Of a stretch of 64,000 nucleotides of DNA, positions 53,206 through 61,026 are shown piece after piece. The notes beneath the pieces were generated by a model that made no database searches, was not told the origin of the DNA, and was given only the letters and a program-made list of their open reading frames with translations. A program made the position numbers and the translations under genes. The first letter of the stretch is position 1. Every line of letters starts with the position of its first letter. Source of the stretch: Muribaculaceae bacterium (GTDB lineage Bacteria; Bacteroidota; Bacteroidia; Bacteroidales; Muribaculaceae); NCBI GenBank assembly GCA_022509085.1, contig JAFLTW010000001.1:310001-374000 (forward strand). Reading direction: 5' to 3'.

Positions 53206-56200
53206 CTTTCTTTTTTGTAAACAGTTCATATATGGCCGGCAACACTATTAAGGTAAGGAGCGTCGCGGTGATAAGACCGCCTATCACCACGGTGGCCAAC
53301 GGACGTTGCACCTCCGCTCCGTCTCCCCTCGAGAGGGCCATCGGCAGAAAACCAAACGAGGCTACCAGAGCCGTCATTATTACGGGTCGCAGGCGTTCCC
53401 GGCAACCTTTCATCACTCTCTCCCTTACGTTTCTTACTCCCTCCTTTTCCAGATTGTTGAATTGCCCTATCAGCACTATGCCATTCAACACGGCCACGCC
53501 GAAAAGGGCTATGAACCCTACTCCGGCCGAGATGCTGAAAGGCATTCCCCTCACCCATAGGGCCACCACTCCCCCTATCAGTGCCAGAGGTATGGCAGAA
53601 AACACAAAGAGGGTCTCGCGCAGACTCTTCAGTGTGGCGAAGAGCAGAAGCAATATCAGCACCAGCGCAAGAGGTACGGCTATAGAGAGCCGCGAAACGG
53701 CCTCCTTCAGATTCTGATATTCCCCTCCGTATGTGTAATAGTATCCCGTAGGCATTTCAAGGTGTTCATCCAGAATGGCCTGGACATCGCGCATGGTGCT
53801 CTGCACGTCGCGGCCTCTTACGTTAAAGCCAACATATACCCTTCTCTCACCCTCGTCATGGGTCACCTGCGAAGGCGCTCCCCTCTCTTCTACCAGGGCC
53901 AGCTCTCCGAGGCTCACAGTGCCACCACTTCTCATAGGGATTCTGAGGTTTTTTATCGCGTCAATATCGCTCTTATGCGCCTCGTCAATCCTCACCATGA
54001 TGTCGAATTGCTTCTCTCCCTCATACACCTCCCCGGCCTTCGCTCCAGCAAAGGATGACTCCAGCACCCTGTTGGCCTCCTCGATATCCACCCCATATGC
54101 CGCAAGGCGTCCCCGGTCATATTCCACCTGTATCTGGGGCAATCCCTGAATCTTTTCCACTATGGGGTCCGTAAGTCCGTCTACATCCTTTATCAGCTTC
54201 GAAACCTTTGTGGCCAGTGAGCTCAACACGTCGAGGTCTTCACCATAAATCTTGATGGCCACATCCTGCTTGATGCCCGTTATGAGCTCGTTGTTTCTCA
54301 TCTGTATCGGCTGCGTCATCTCCACCTCCATACCCGGAATCACGCTAAGACTCTCTTCCATCATCTCCATCAGTTCCTCCTTGGTCCTGGCTGATGTCCA
54401 TTGACCCTTCGGAAGAAGGGCTATGAGCATGTCTGCCCTCTCCACGGGCATGGGATCTGTGGGGATTTCCGCGCTTCCGATACGTGTCACCACCTGCTTC
54501 ACCTCGGGGAAATTATCCTTGAGAATCTTCTCCGCTATCGTCATGGTCTCCACCATCTGTGTCAGCGACGTACCCTGTGCCATGCTCACCTCAGCAGCGA
54601 AATCCCCCTCCTCGAGAGTGGGGATGAATTCACCGCCAAGCCGGGTAAACAGCCATATGCTCCCGCCAAATAATATCGCCATCGATACGATAAGCGCTAC
54701 GCCATGGTTAAGGCAATATCTCAATACGGGGCGATACACCTTCTGAAGCCAGGATATTATTCTGTCGGAAATGTTGTTGCTTTTGGGCACCTTCTTGCTC
54801 AGAAATACCGCGCTTGCCATCGGCACATAGGTGAGCGAGAGGATGAAGGCTCCGAGAATGGCAAAGAAGATTGTTAGTGCCATCGGGCGGAACAGCTTGC
54901 CCTCTATACCTCCCAATGTGAGGATCGGGAGATAGACGATCATTATTATAATCTCGCCGAAAGCCGCACTGTTGCGTATCCTTGAGGCTGAATATTCCAC
55001 CTCCCGGTCCATTTCGGGTTGCGTCAGTCTTCCGCCGGGATACCGCGATTTCATCAGTTCGATATGGTGCACCACGGCCTCCACGATGATTACAGCCCCG
55101 TCCACTATGAGTCCGAAGTCTATTGCTCCTAGACTCATAAGGTTGCCGCTGATATGGAAAAGCCTCATCATTCCGAATGCGAAGAGCATCGAAAGAGGTA
55201 TCACGGAGGCCACCACCAATCCGGCTCTGAGATTGCCGAGAAACAATACCAGAATGAAGATTACGATGAGGCCACCCTCCATAAGGTTGCGGCTTATCGT
55301 ACCGCTCACACGGTCTACGAGTTCCGTACGGTCAATGAACGGCTCTATCACTATACCTTCAGGGAGGGTCTTTTGGATATGTGATATTCTCTCCTTTACC
55401 CTTTCTATCACCTTCTGGAAATTCTCGCCCTTGAGCATGAGGGTGATTCCTGCCACCACCTCCCCCTCACCGTTTCGTGTTACGGCTCCATATCTTGTGG
55501 CATGGCCCTCTCTCACGTCGGCCACATCCCCTACCGTTATCAGGCGGCCGTCATGGCTGTTGATAGCCGTGGCGCGCAAGTCTTCAAGGCTCTCGGCCCG
55601 GCCTATTCCGCGAATATAATACTGGTTGCTGTTTCTTTCTATATAGCTGCCCCCGGTGTTGGCATTGTTACGGCTTATGGCGTCGTACACGTCGCTTATG
55701 GTGAGGCCGTAGTAGTCGAGTCTGGCTGGGTCGACCGCCACTTCATATTGCTTCACATAGCCTCCCCAGCCGCTCACTTCCGCGATACCCTCTGTGCCGG
55801 AAAGCTGTTTCCTTACTATCCAGTCCTGTATGGTGCGGATGTCGGATAGGCTATACTTGTCTTCATATCCCTCCTTGGCTCTGACGGTGTAATGGAATAT
55901 TTCCCCCAGACCGGTGGAAATCGGACCGAGACTCACTTCGGCCTTCCCGGCAGGAATGGCACCGTCACTTTCCTTCAATGCCTGCGTAACCTGTTCGCGC
56001 GCCCAGTAGATATCCGTGTCGTCCTTAAACACCAGGGTGATTACCGACAGACCGCTTCGGCTTATACTTCGGCGCTCTATCACCTCCGGGATGTTGGCAA
56101 GGCCCATTTCCAAGGGCGTGGTGATGTTCAGTTCCACCTCCTGGGCACCAAGCGACGGTGCCTGCGTAATTATCTGCACCTGATTGTTGGTGATGTCGGG

Positions 56201-56317
56201 TGTGGAATCAAAAGGTAGATTATGTAGGGATATGGCGCCCCAAACTATGAGGGCAACGGTCAATACGGAGATAATTACCTTATGTCCGATACTGAACCGG
56301 ATGAGTTTTTCAAACAT
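53189..56317 (-). CDS. czcA: Heavy-metal RND efflux pump, CzcA type
   Basis: About 1042 residues from the ATG at 56317 (MFEKLIRFSIGHK); the track start at 56347 is a TTG. Twelve membrane helices and two large periplasmic loops. The fourth helix reads AIDFGLIVDGAVIIVEAV, matching the DFGxxVDGAVxxxE signature of divalent-cation HME pumps (Zn, Co, Ni, Cd) rather than the Cu/Ag CusA type. It exports metal by proton antiport through CzcB and CzcC. It is co-directional with the ars genes upstream. Confidence 0.92.
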   Translation of the reverse strand: MFEKLIRFSIGHKVIISVLTVALIVWGAISLHNLPFDSTPDITNNQVQIITQAPSLGAQEVELNITTPLEMGLANIPEVIERRSISRSGLSVITLVFKDDTDIYWAREQVTQALKESDGAIPAGKAEVSLGPISTGLGEIFHYTVRAKEGYEDKYSLSDIRTIQDWIVRKQLSGTEGIAEVSGWGGYVKQYEVAVDPARLDYYGLTISDVYDAISRNNANTGGSYIERNSNQYYIRGIGRAESLEDLRATAINSHDGRLITVGDVADVREGHATRYGAVTRNGEGEVVAGITLMLKGENFQKVIERVKERISHIQKTLPEGIVIEPFIDRTELVDRVSGTISRNLMEGGLIVIFILVLFLGNLRAGLVVASVIPLSMLFAFGMMRLFHISGNLMSLGAIDFGLIVDGAVIIVEAVVHHIELMKSRYPGGRLTQPEMDREVEYSASRIRNSAAFGEIIIMIVYLPILTLGGIEGKLFRPMALTIFFAILGAFILSLTYVPMASAVFLSKKVPKSNNISDRIISWLQKVYRPVLRYCLNHGVALIVSMAILFGGSIWLFTRLGGEFIPTLEEGDFAAEVSMAQGTSLTQMVETMTIAEKILKDNFPEVKQVVTRIGSAEIPTDPMPVERADMLIALLPKGQWTSARTKEELMEMMEESLSVIPGMEVEMTQPIQMRNNELITGIKQDVAIKIYGEDLDVLSSLATKVSKLIKDVDGLTDPIVEKIQGLPQIQVEYDRGRLAAYGVDIEEANRVLESSFAGAKAGEVYEGEKQFDIMVRIDEAHKSDIDAIKNLRIPMRSGGTVSLGELALVEERGAPSQVTHDEGERRVYVGFNVRGRDVQSTMRDVQAILDEHLEMPTGYYYTYGGEYQNLKEAVSRLSIAVPLALVLILLLLFATLKSLRETLFVFSAIPLALIGGVVALWVRGMPFSISAGVGFIALFGVAVLNGIVLIGQFNNLEKEGVRNVRERVMKGCRERLRPVIMTALVASFGFLPMALSRGDGAEVQRPLATVVIGGLITATLLTLIVLPAIYELFTKKKDEITV

Positions 56318-56394
56318 CTTTTCATGATTTCTGATTGTAAGATTCAAGGAGCGGCCCGACGCATCTGCGGCGCCCTATGTTGAATGCTCCGATA

Positions 56395-56412
56395 CCTCCC
56401 TTTCCAGGGAGG
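56395..56412 (-). other. Hairpin between the His-rich gene and czcA
   Basis: CCTCCCT, loop TTCC, AGGGAGG in the gap of about 100 bases between the two genes. No T run follows on the minus strand, so it is more likely an mRNA-processing or stabilising structure than a terminator. Confidence 0.5.
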
Positions 56413-56419
56413 CCGTTTA

Positions 56420-56791
56420 TCATGAAAAGAGTGGTGAACCCCTTAATTTTTGAGCCTTTGCCCGATATCGGGGTCCTGAAGCGTTGAATGCCGGATTCTT
56501 TACCGCTCCCTCATATTCTCCGGCGTTAGGGGCATAACTCTGGGTTACTGTCTCTACGCCTTGAATCTCTATCAAAAGGTGTTTGCCTTGGAGAGCATTC
56601 TCTGCTTTCAGCTGAGGTATGTCCAACTGGCATTCCTCATGAGATGAATCATGGGTCGGGAGCCGGTCAGCGCGTTCCATACAGATAATGCCGTCATGAT
56701 GATGATGCGGCACATAAAAAGCCAACAGCCCCATAAGCAAAAGTCCAAGGAGCATGATGGCTTTGTTCTGTATGTCTCTTTGCTGTTTCAT
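56420..56791 (-). CDS. Small His-rich membrane-anchored protein of the metal operon
   Basis: 123 residues from the ATG at 56791 (MKQQRDIQNKAIM); the track start at 56803 is a TTG. One hydrophobic N-terminal segment (IMLLGLLLMGLLAFYVP) is followed at once by HHHHDGIICMERADR, a likely metal-binding tract at the periplasmic face, then a region with THDSSHEEC. The rest is unassigned. Similar small proteins accompany czc-type genes in Bacteroidales. It lies 25 bases after acr3 and before czcA, so a metallochaperone or sensor role in efflux is plausible but unproven. Confidence 0.7.
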   Translation of the reverse strand: MKQQRDIQNKAIMLLGLLLMGLLAFYVPHHHHDGIICMERADRLPTHDSSHEECQLDIPQLKAENALQGKHLLIEIQGVETVTQSYAPNAGEYEGAVKNPAFNASGPRYRAKAQKLRGSPLFS

Positions 56792-56816
56792 TTCCAACAG
56801 CAAATTTAATAAAATA

Positions 56817-57872
56817 TCACCTAACTGCCAAAACCGCCCTCCTCTGGTTGGCTATCCTCACCAGGGTAAGCATTACCGGCACCTCTACCAAAACACCTAC
56901 CACTGTGGCCAGGGCTGCACCTGAATTAAGGCCGAAAAGGGAGATGGCTACGGCTACGGCAAGCTCGAAAAAGTTGCTGGCCCCGATCATGGCTGCCGGG
57001 GCCGCGATGCTCTGCGGCAGGCGCCAGGCTTTTGCCCAACCGTAGGCAATGAAGAAAATGACGAAGGTCTGTAGAATAAGCGGCACAGCGATCAAGACAA
57101 TGTGCAGAGGATTGGCGAGGATAGTGTCGCCTTGAAAAGCGAAAAGGATAATGAGCGTAAGGAGAAGTCCGACGGTGGTAAACGGTCCAAACTTACTTAC
57201 GAAAACATTGTTAAAGTAATCTATACCTTCTCGCTTTACGACTATTATCCGTGTTATGATTGCGGCGACCAAGGGTATCACCACAAATAGAACGACCGAT
57301 AGTATAAGTGTGGCCCAAGGGATGGCAACGCCCCCAATGCCGAGAAGGAAGCCGACTATCGGCACGAAGGCCACAAGGATTATAAGGTCGTTTACAGCGA
57401 CTTGCACGAGTGTGTAGGCAGCATCGCCTTTAGTGAGATAGCTCCATACGAACACCATGGCCGTGCAGGGAGCGGCACCAAGCAGAACTGCCCCGGCCAG
57501 ATATTGGTCGGCAAGCTCGGTCGGGATTAGTGTTTTGAAAATCACGAAGAAGAAAAGCCATGCGATGCCGAACATCGTGAATGGCTTGATAAGCCAGTTG
57601 GTGACGCAAGTAATCAAAATGCCTTTGGGACGCTTCCCGACGTTCATCACGCTCTTGAAATCCACCTTAAGCATCATCGGGTAAATCATCAGCCAAATCA
57701 ACACGGCAATCGGGATTGACACATTGGCATATTCCCACTTTCCGAGCGTCGCCGGAAACGCCGGAATAAAATAACCGATCGCAATTCCCGCAACGATGCA
57801 AAGCGCAACCCATACGCTAAGATATTTCTCAAAAAAGCCTATTCCTCCGGCCTGCTTCTTTGACTCGCTCAT
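56817..57872 (-). CDS. acr3: Arsenite efflux permease, ACR3 family
   Basis: 351 residues, ten predicted membrane helices. Motifs of the ACR3/BASS family include the conserved cysteine in GAAPCTAMVFVWSYLTKGD and GASNFFELAVAVAISLFG near the C-terminus. It extrudes arsenite, here probably energised or assisted by ArsA. Its ATG overlaps the TGA of an arsC relic, which suggests an ancestral arsC-acr3 coupling. The His-rich gene follows after 25 bases. Confidence 0.94.
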   Translation of the reverse strand: MSESKKQAGGIGFFEKYLSVWVALCIVAGIAIGYFIPAFPATLGKWEYANVSIPIAVLIWLMIYPMMLKVDFKSVMNVGKRPKGILITCVTNWLIKPFTMFGIAWLFFFVIFKTLIPTELADQYLAGAVLLGAAPCTAMVFVWSYLTKGDAAYTLVQVAVNDLIILVAFVPIVGFLLGIGGVAIPWATLILSVVLFVVIPLVAAIITRIIVVKREGIDYFNNVFVSKFGPFTTVGLLLTLIILFAFQGDTILANPLHIVLIAVPLILQTFVIFFIAYGWAKAWRLPQSIAAPAAMIGASNFFELAVAVAISLFGLNSGAALATVVGVLVEVPVMLTLVRIANQRRAVLAVR

Positions 57873-57964
57873 TTCAAATTTTCTTTATAAAATTTGTAAA
57901 AAGTATCTTTGATTTCATCGCGCACTCGTGAACGGCAACTGGTCCCGGTGCAAAGCACCAATAT
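57869..57964 (-). pseudogene. Internally deleted arsC (LMW-PTP arsenate reductase) relic
   Basis: In the 94-base gap between arsA and acr3, one minus-strand frame reads ILVLCTGTSCRS, the N-terminal active-site P-loop (CX5R) of the thioredoxin-coupled arsenate reductase family, and joins directly to RVRDEIKDTFYKFYKENLK, which resembles the extreme C-terminus of the same family, before a TGA overlapping acr3. About 100 or more central codons are missing and no ATG remains at the start (GTAAGGATATTG). It can no longer encode a reductase. Confidence 0.75.
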
Positions 57965-57966
57965 CC

Positions 57967-59679
57967 TTACTTCTCTTTCCATTCAATGATTGAGATGTTG
58001 TTGTCTGAAAGGTCTCGCACCATGTCAATCCATTTCTCCTCTCCGTTGGCACGGGCCTTAAGGAAGGGATTGTTGGTGTCGGTAAGGGCGAGCGACTGAT
58101 TTACGACCCACCATTTATTGTTGATGCCGGCACGGCGCAAATCGGCCTGGAGTCTTTCAGCTTCAAATACCGGAGTCGCTTCCGGAAGTGTCACGATCAC
58201 AACCTCTGTTTCATTCTTGTCGCGGAGTCTCGGAAGCAGTTTCTTTACAGATTCGGGGATGTCGCCATGGGTCCTCTCCACTTCGCGATGATAGCTTTGC
58301 GTGGCGTCAAGAAGTAGCAGCGTATGGCCCGTGGGTGCAGTGTCAATAACCACTATCTCGTCATCCGCCTTGTCAACAATTTCAGCGAAGGCACGGAAAA
58401 CCGCAATTTCCTGGGTGCATGGCGAGCGAAGATCTTCCTCGATATAGGCCATATCTTCCTCCGTCATGGCGGTTTTAGCCTTTGAGCGCACCTCGTTCTT
58501 ATAGTTTTCGAGCACTTCCGCCTCGTCAATCTTGCTCATTGTGATGCCGGCGCCTTTCATCGCGGAGTAGTCGAGATGGTTGGCAGGGTCGGTGGTGGTG
58601 AGATGCACTTTTTCCCCCTTTGCCGCAAGTTGCTTGGCTATTTCGGTGGCAATGGTGGTTTTGCCTACGCCACCTTTACCCATCGTGAAGATTACGCGCT
58701 TGCCGGATTTTTTGAGGTCGTCGACCAACTGCTCGAGAGTCGCATAGTTCTCCGGTTTCCTGTAATTCTCATCTGCTTTCAGTTCATCCGAAACAAGCAT
58801 TTTGCGGATTTTGGAGATGTCGGAAAGATTATAGGAACGGAGAGGTACGAAATAGGTTTTAATATTCCGTAATGCTTCCGGCATTTCATTCAGAGCATTT
58901 TGCTGACGCTCAAACATCTCATGGGTTATTCTGTCGGAGGGCTCATCCTTTTCAAGGAGAGCGTTTATCACGAGCACCTGGTTGTTGACACCGAGCAAAC
59001 TCAATTCGTGCGATGAACGTGCGGCCTCCTTCAAGGGAGAAATGTCGGGACGGCTCACCAACACCAGTGTTGTTAGTCTTGAATCCGAAAGCGTCGAGAC
59101 CGCCTGTTTGTATATTTCCTTCCTGGCTTCGAGTCCGGAAAGCTGCCCGAGGCAGGAGGCGCCGTGGGTGCTTTCGCTGATGAAGGTGCTCCAGGCGGAA
59201 GGCAACTGTAGCATGCGGAGAGTGTGGCCGGTGGGTGCCGTGTCGAATATGATGTGGTCATATTCGGACGCCTTGTCGGCAGCCGTGATGAAGTCGGAGA
59301 ATTCATTGAAGGCCGCTATCTCGACGGTGCAGGAACCGGAGAGTTGCTCCTCCATATTTGTTATCACGCTGTCGGGGAGTTTGCCACGGAAGGGAGCTAT
59401 CACACTCTCGCGATATTCGGCTGCAGCCTCCTCGGGGTTGAGGTTAACCACTGTCAAGCCGGGAACCTCATTTATGGCGCTACCATGTCCGTCGAGTTCC
59501 TGACCGAAAACGTCCTGCAGGTTACTTGCCGGGTCAGTACTAATCAGAAGAATTTTCTTCCCTTGGTCGGCAAGACCGATGGCCGTGGCGCAGGCTATGG
59601 AAGTCTTCCCAACTCCTCCCTTACCGGTAAAAAACAGATATTTGGTAAGGTCTATCTTGTCGATTGCGTATTTTTCCAT
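57967..59679 (-). CDS. arsA: Arsenical pump-driving ATPase ArsA
   Basis: 570 residues, tandem halves. The first deviant Walker A is FFTGKGGVGKTSIACA (about residues 17-30), the second IFTMGKGGVGKTTIATEIA (about 330-348); both signal motifs DTAPTGHTLRML and DTAPTGHTLLLL are present. The arsenite-site cysteines are conserved in SGSCTVEIAAF, GASCLGQL and SPCTQEIAVF. ArsA receives As(III) from ArsD and drives the efflux permease. Usual partner is ArsB; here it is ACR3, a pairing known elsewhere. 17 bases separate it from arsD. Confidence 0.95.
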   Translation of the reverse strand: MEKYAIDKIDLTKYLFFTGKGGVGKTSIACATAIGLADQGKKILLISTDPASNLQDVFGQELDGHGSAINEVPGLTVVNLNPEEAAAEYRESVIAPFRGKLPDSVITNMEEQLSGSCTVEIAAFNEFSDFITAADKASEYDHIIFDTAPTGHTLRMLQLPSAWSTFISESTHGASCLGQLSGLEARKEIYKQAVSTLSDSRLTTLVLVSRPDISPLKEAARSSHELSLLGVNNQVLVINALLEKDEPSDRITHEMFERQQNALNEMPEALRNIKTYFVPLRSYNLSDISKIRKMLVSDELKADENYRKPENYATLEQLVDDLKKSGKRVIFTMGKGGVGKTTIATEIAKQLAAKGEKVHLTTTDPANHLDYSAMKGAGITMSKIDEAEVLENYKNEVRSKAKTAMTEEDMAYIEEDLRSPCTQEIAVFRAFAEIVDKADDEIVVIDTAPTGHTLLLLDATQSYHREVERTHGDIPESVKKLLPRLRDKNETEVVIVTLPEATPVFEAERLQADLRRAGINNKWWVVNQSLALTDTNNPFLKARANGEEKWIDMVRDLSDNNISIIEWKEK

Positions 59680-59696
59680 TTGAACTCTTTTGGAAG

Positions 59697-60062
59697 TTAA
59701 CAGCAGCAGCTATTATTATCTGATTCAGTCTTATCCTCCGGCATGGGTATGAAAGAGAGGTTAACTCCGCTCCATTCCGCCATCTGGGCTGTTGAGGGAT
59801 ACTCGCCTACAACTGCCACCTCTCCGTCAACGAGGGTTATCGGGAGTGCTTCAATTCCTTTTGATTGCAGGAGTTCGTTTACCTTGACGTTGGAAACATA
59901 GACAGCCGGCTCGTCTTTGAGATTATGACGTGTGATGTTGATTCCTTTCTTTTTGAGAGTATCAACGATGACAGCTATACGCATCAGATTGGGGTCGATG
60001 TTGGTTCCGCAGAGACCCGTCGGGCAACACATTGCAGGATCGAATATTTCAATTGTCTTCAT
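59697..60062 (-). CDS. arsD: Arsenite metallochaperone ArsD
   Basis: 121 residues. The metalloid-binding cysteines C12, C13 and C18 stand in FDPAMCCPTGLCGT, as in R773 ArsD; a further C-terminal CCC ends the protein (NNSCCC). ArsD passes As(III) or Sb(III) to ArsA and weakly represses ars transcription. It is 12 bases from the thioredoxin-like gene upstream and 17 from arsA downstream, in the usual order. Confidence 0.95.
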   Translation of the reverse strand: MKTIEIFDPAMCCPTGLCGTNIDPNLMRIAVIVDTLKKKGINITRHNLKDEPAVYVSNVKVNELLQSKGIEALPITLVDGEVAVVGEYPSTAQMAEWSGVNLSFIPMPEDKTESDNNSCCC

Positions 60063-60074
60063 ATCTTTTCTTAT

Positions 60075-60335
60075 TTATTTGGTTTTGTATTCTTCAAGAA
60101 TTTTGACTAACTCTTTTCTATTGTGGGGTCCTTTGGCCACAACTTTTTCGTCAATGACGAGGGCCGGAAGAGAAAGGATGTTGTAAGACATAATCTTCAT
60201 AAGATCTTCCTCCTTGGCAACATTTGCCTCAATACCTATTTCCTTTATTATTTCAGCCACATTCTCGAACATTGCCTTGCACTTTGAGCAACCTGTTCCT
60301 AAAACTTTTATATCCATTGTCTTTTTCATTTTCAT
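60075..60335 (-). CDS. Small thioredoxin-fold protein (redox-active disulfide protein 2 type)
   Basis: 86 residues, or 80 from the alternative ATG at 60317 (MDIKVLGTG). The redox motif is GTGCSKCKAM, with cis-proline in LSLPALVIDEKVV. This family is common in arsenic operons and near SO_0444-type permeases; it may supply reducing power or bind As(III) with its vicinal cysteines. It lies downstream of arsR behind two putative ArsR sites and upstream of arsD. Confidence 0.88.
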   Translation of the reverse strand: MKMKKTMDIKVLGTGCSKCKAMFENVAEIIKEIGIEANVAKEEDLMKIMSYNILSLPALVIDEKVVAKGPHNRKELVKILEEYKTK

Positions 60336-60352
60336 AAGTATTTAGACAAACA

Positions 60353-60390
60353 ACTAACAGTATTGAGAAAAACTAACAGTATTGGGAAAA
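60353..60390 (-). promoter_or_regulatory. Tandem putative ArsR operators upstream of the thioredoxin-like gene
   Basis: Two adjacent 19-base copies, ACTAACAGTATTGAGAAAA and ACTAACAGTATTGGGAAAA, in the arsR-trx gap. The same motif with four changes overlaps the arsR promoter (60758-60776), so all three are likely binding sites for ArsR. Confidence 0.7.
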
Positions 60391-60395
60391 AGGGA

Positions 60396-60728
60396 TTAAT
60401 GACAGCATTGTCCCTTATCTTCGTTTTTGCAACATTGGTCGAATAGGGCTGTGAAAAGAGCCTTGGCCTCTTTCCAGGTGTCGCAGTTTAGACAATAGCG
60501 AACCTTTGGAGGTTCGATGGTGCCTTGAATGAGTCCGGCTTCTTTCAGTTCGCTGAGATGTTGTGAAACGGTTGGCTTAGAAACTGAGAGAACTTCATGG
60601 ATTTCTCCGAAGAAACATTCGTCTCTCTTGGCAAGAAACTCAAGTATGGCAACCCTAGTAGGATGTCCCATAGCTTTTGCCAGACGCGCAAGTCTCTCCT
60701 GCTCAGTGGTTATAATCAATTTAGACAT
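60396..60728 (-). CDS. arsR: ArsR-family metalloregulator
   Basis: 110 residues, winged helix (VSKPTVSQHLSELKEAGLI is the recognition helix region). Cysteines cluster at DECFFGEI, RYCLNCDTW and the tail CCKNEDKGQCCH; the usual ELCVCDL trio of classic ArsR is not present, so As(III) is probably sensed through the other cysteines. It represses the operon until arsenite binds. It is the first gene of the unit, with a consensus promoter overlapped by a putative operator. Confidence 0.92.
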   Translation of the reverse strand: MSKLIITTEQERLARLAKAMGHPTRVAILEFLAKRDECFFGEIHEVLSVSKPTVSQHLSELKEAGLIQGTIEPPKVRYCLNCDTWKEAKALFTALFDQCCKNEDKGQCCH

Positions 60729-60750
60729 AATTCCTATTGTTTGTTGTTTG

Positions 60751-60781
60751 CAAAATTACTAACAATATTTGAAAAAACCAA
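60751..60781 (-). promoter_or_regulatory. Promoter and operator of the ars-czc operon
   Basis: On the minus strand, TTG at 60781-60779, 20-base spacer, TAATTTTG at 60758-60751. The spacer is filled by ACTAACAATATTTGAAAAA (plus-strand reading, 60758-60776), a relative of the tandem sites at 60353, ideal for repression by steric block. Confidence 0.8.
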
Positions 60782-60868
60782 ATACAACCAATCACTAACC
60801 CTCAAATGTCTCCCAGACGAGGCTCCGCCTCGCATCATATCTACCCCTCCGCCTTCCCCGCCCTCCCA

Positions 60869-60914
60869 TGTTTGTCCCCGAAGCGAGCCGCAGACTCGCT
60901 TCATTTGTTCCCCC
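60869..60914. repeat. Dispersed hairpin repeat, copy B
   Basis: TGTTTGTCCCCGAAGCGAGCC, GCA, GACTCGCTTCATTTGTTCCCCC; second copy of the element at 10494. It lies between the ars operon and the DUF4143 gene, preceded by an independent CGAGGC-TCC-GCCTCG hairpin (about 60818) and followed by CTCATTCTCC short repeats. Confidence 0.75.
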
Positions 60915-61026
60915 GCCTCATTCTCCCTCATTCTCCCTCATGCTTCCCCGGATTTCTCTTCCTAAGAAGTTTGTCTGTCTCCGGGTGAAATGCCATCAGC
61001 TTTAGTATGGTTTCAGTGTCTATCCC

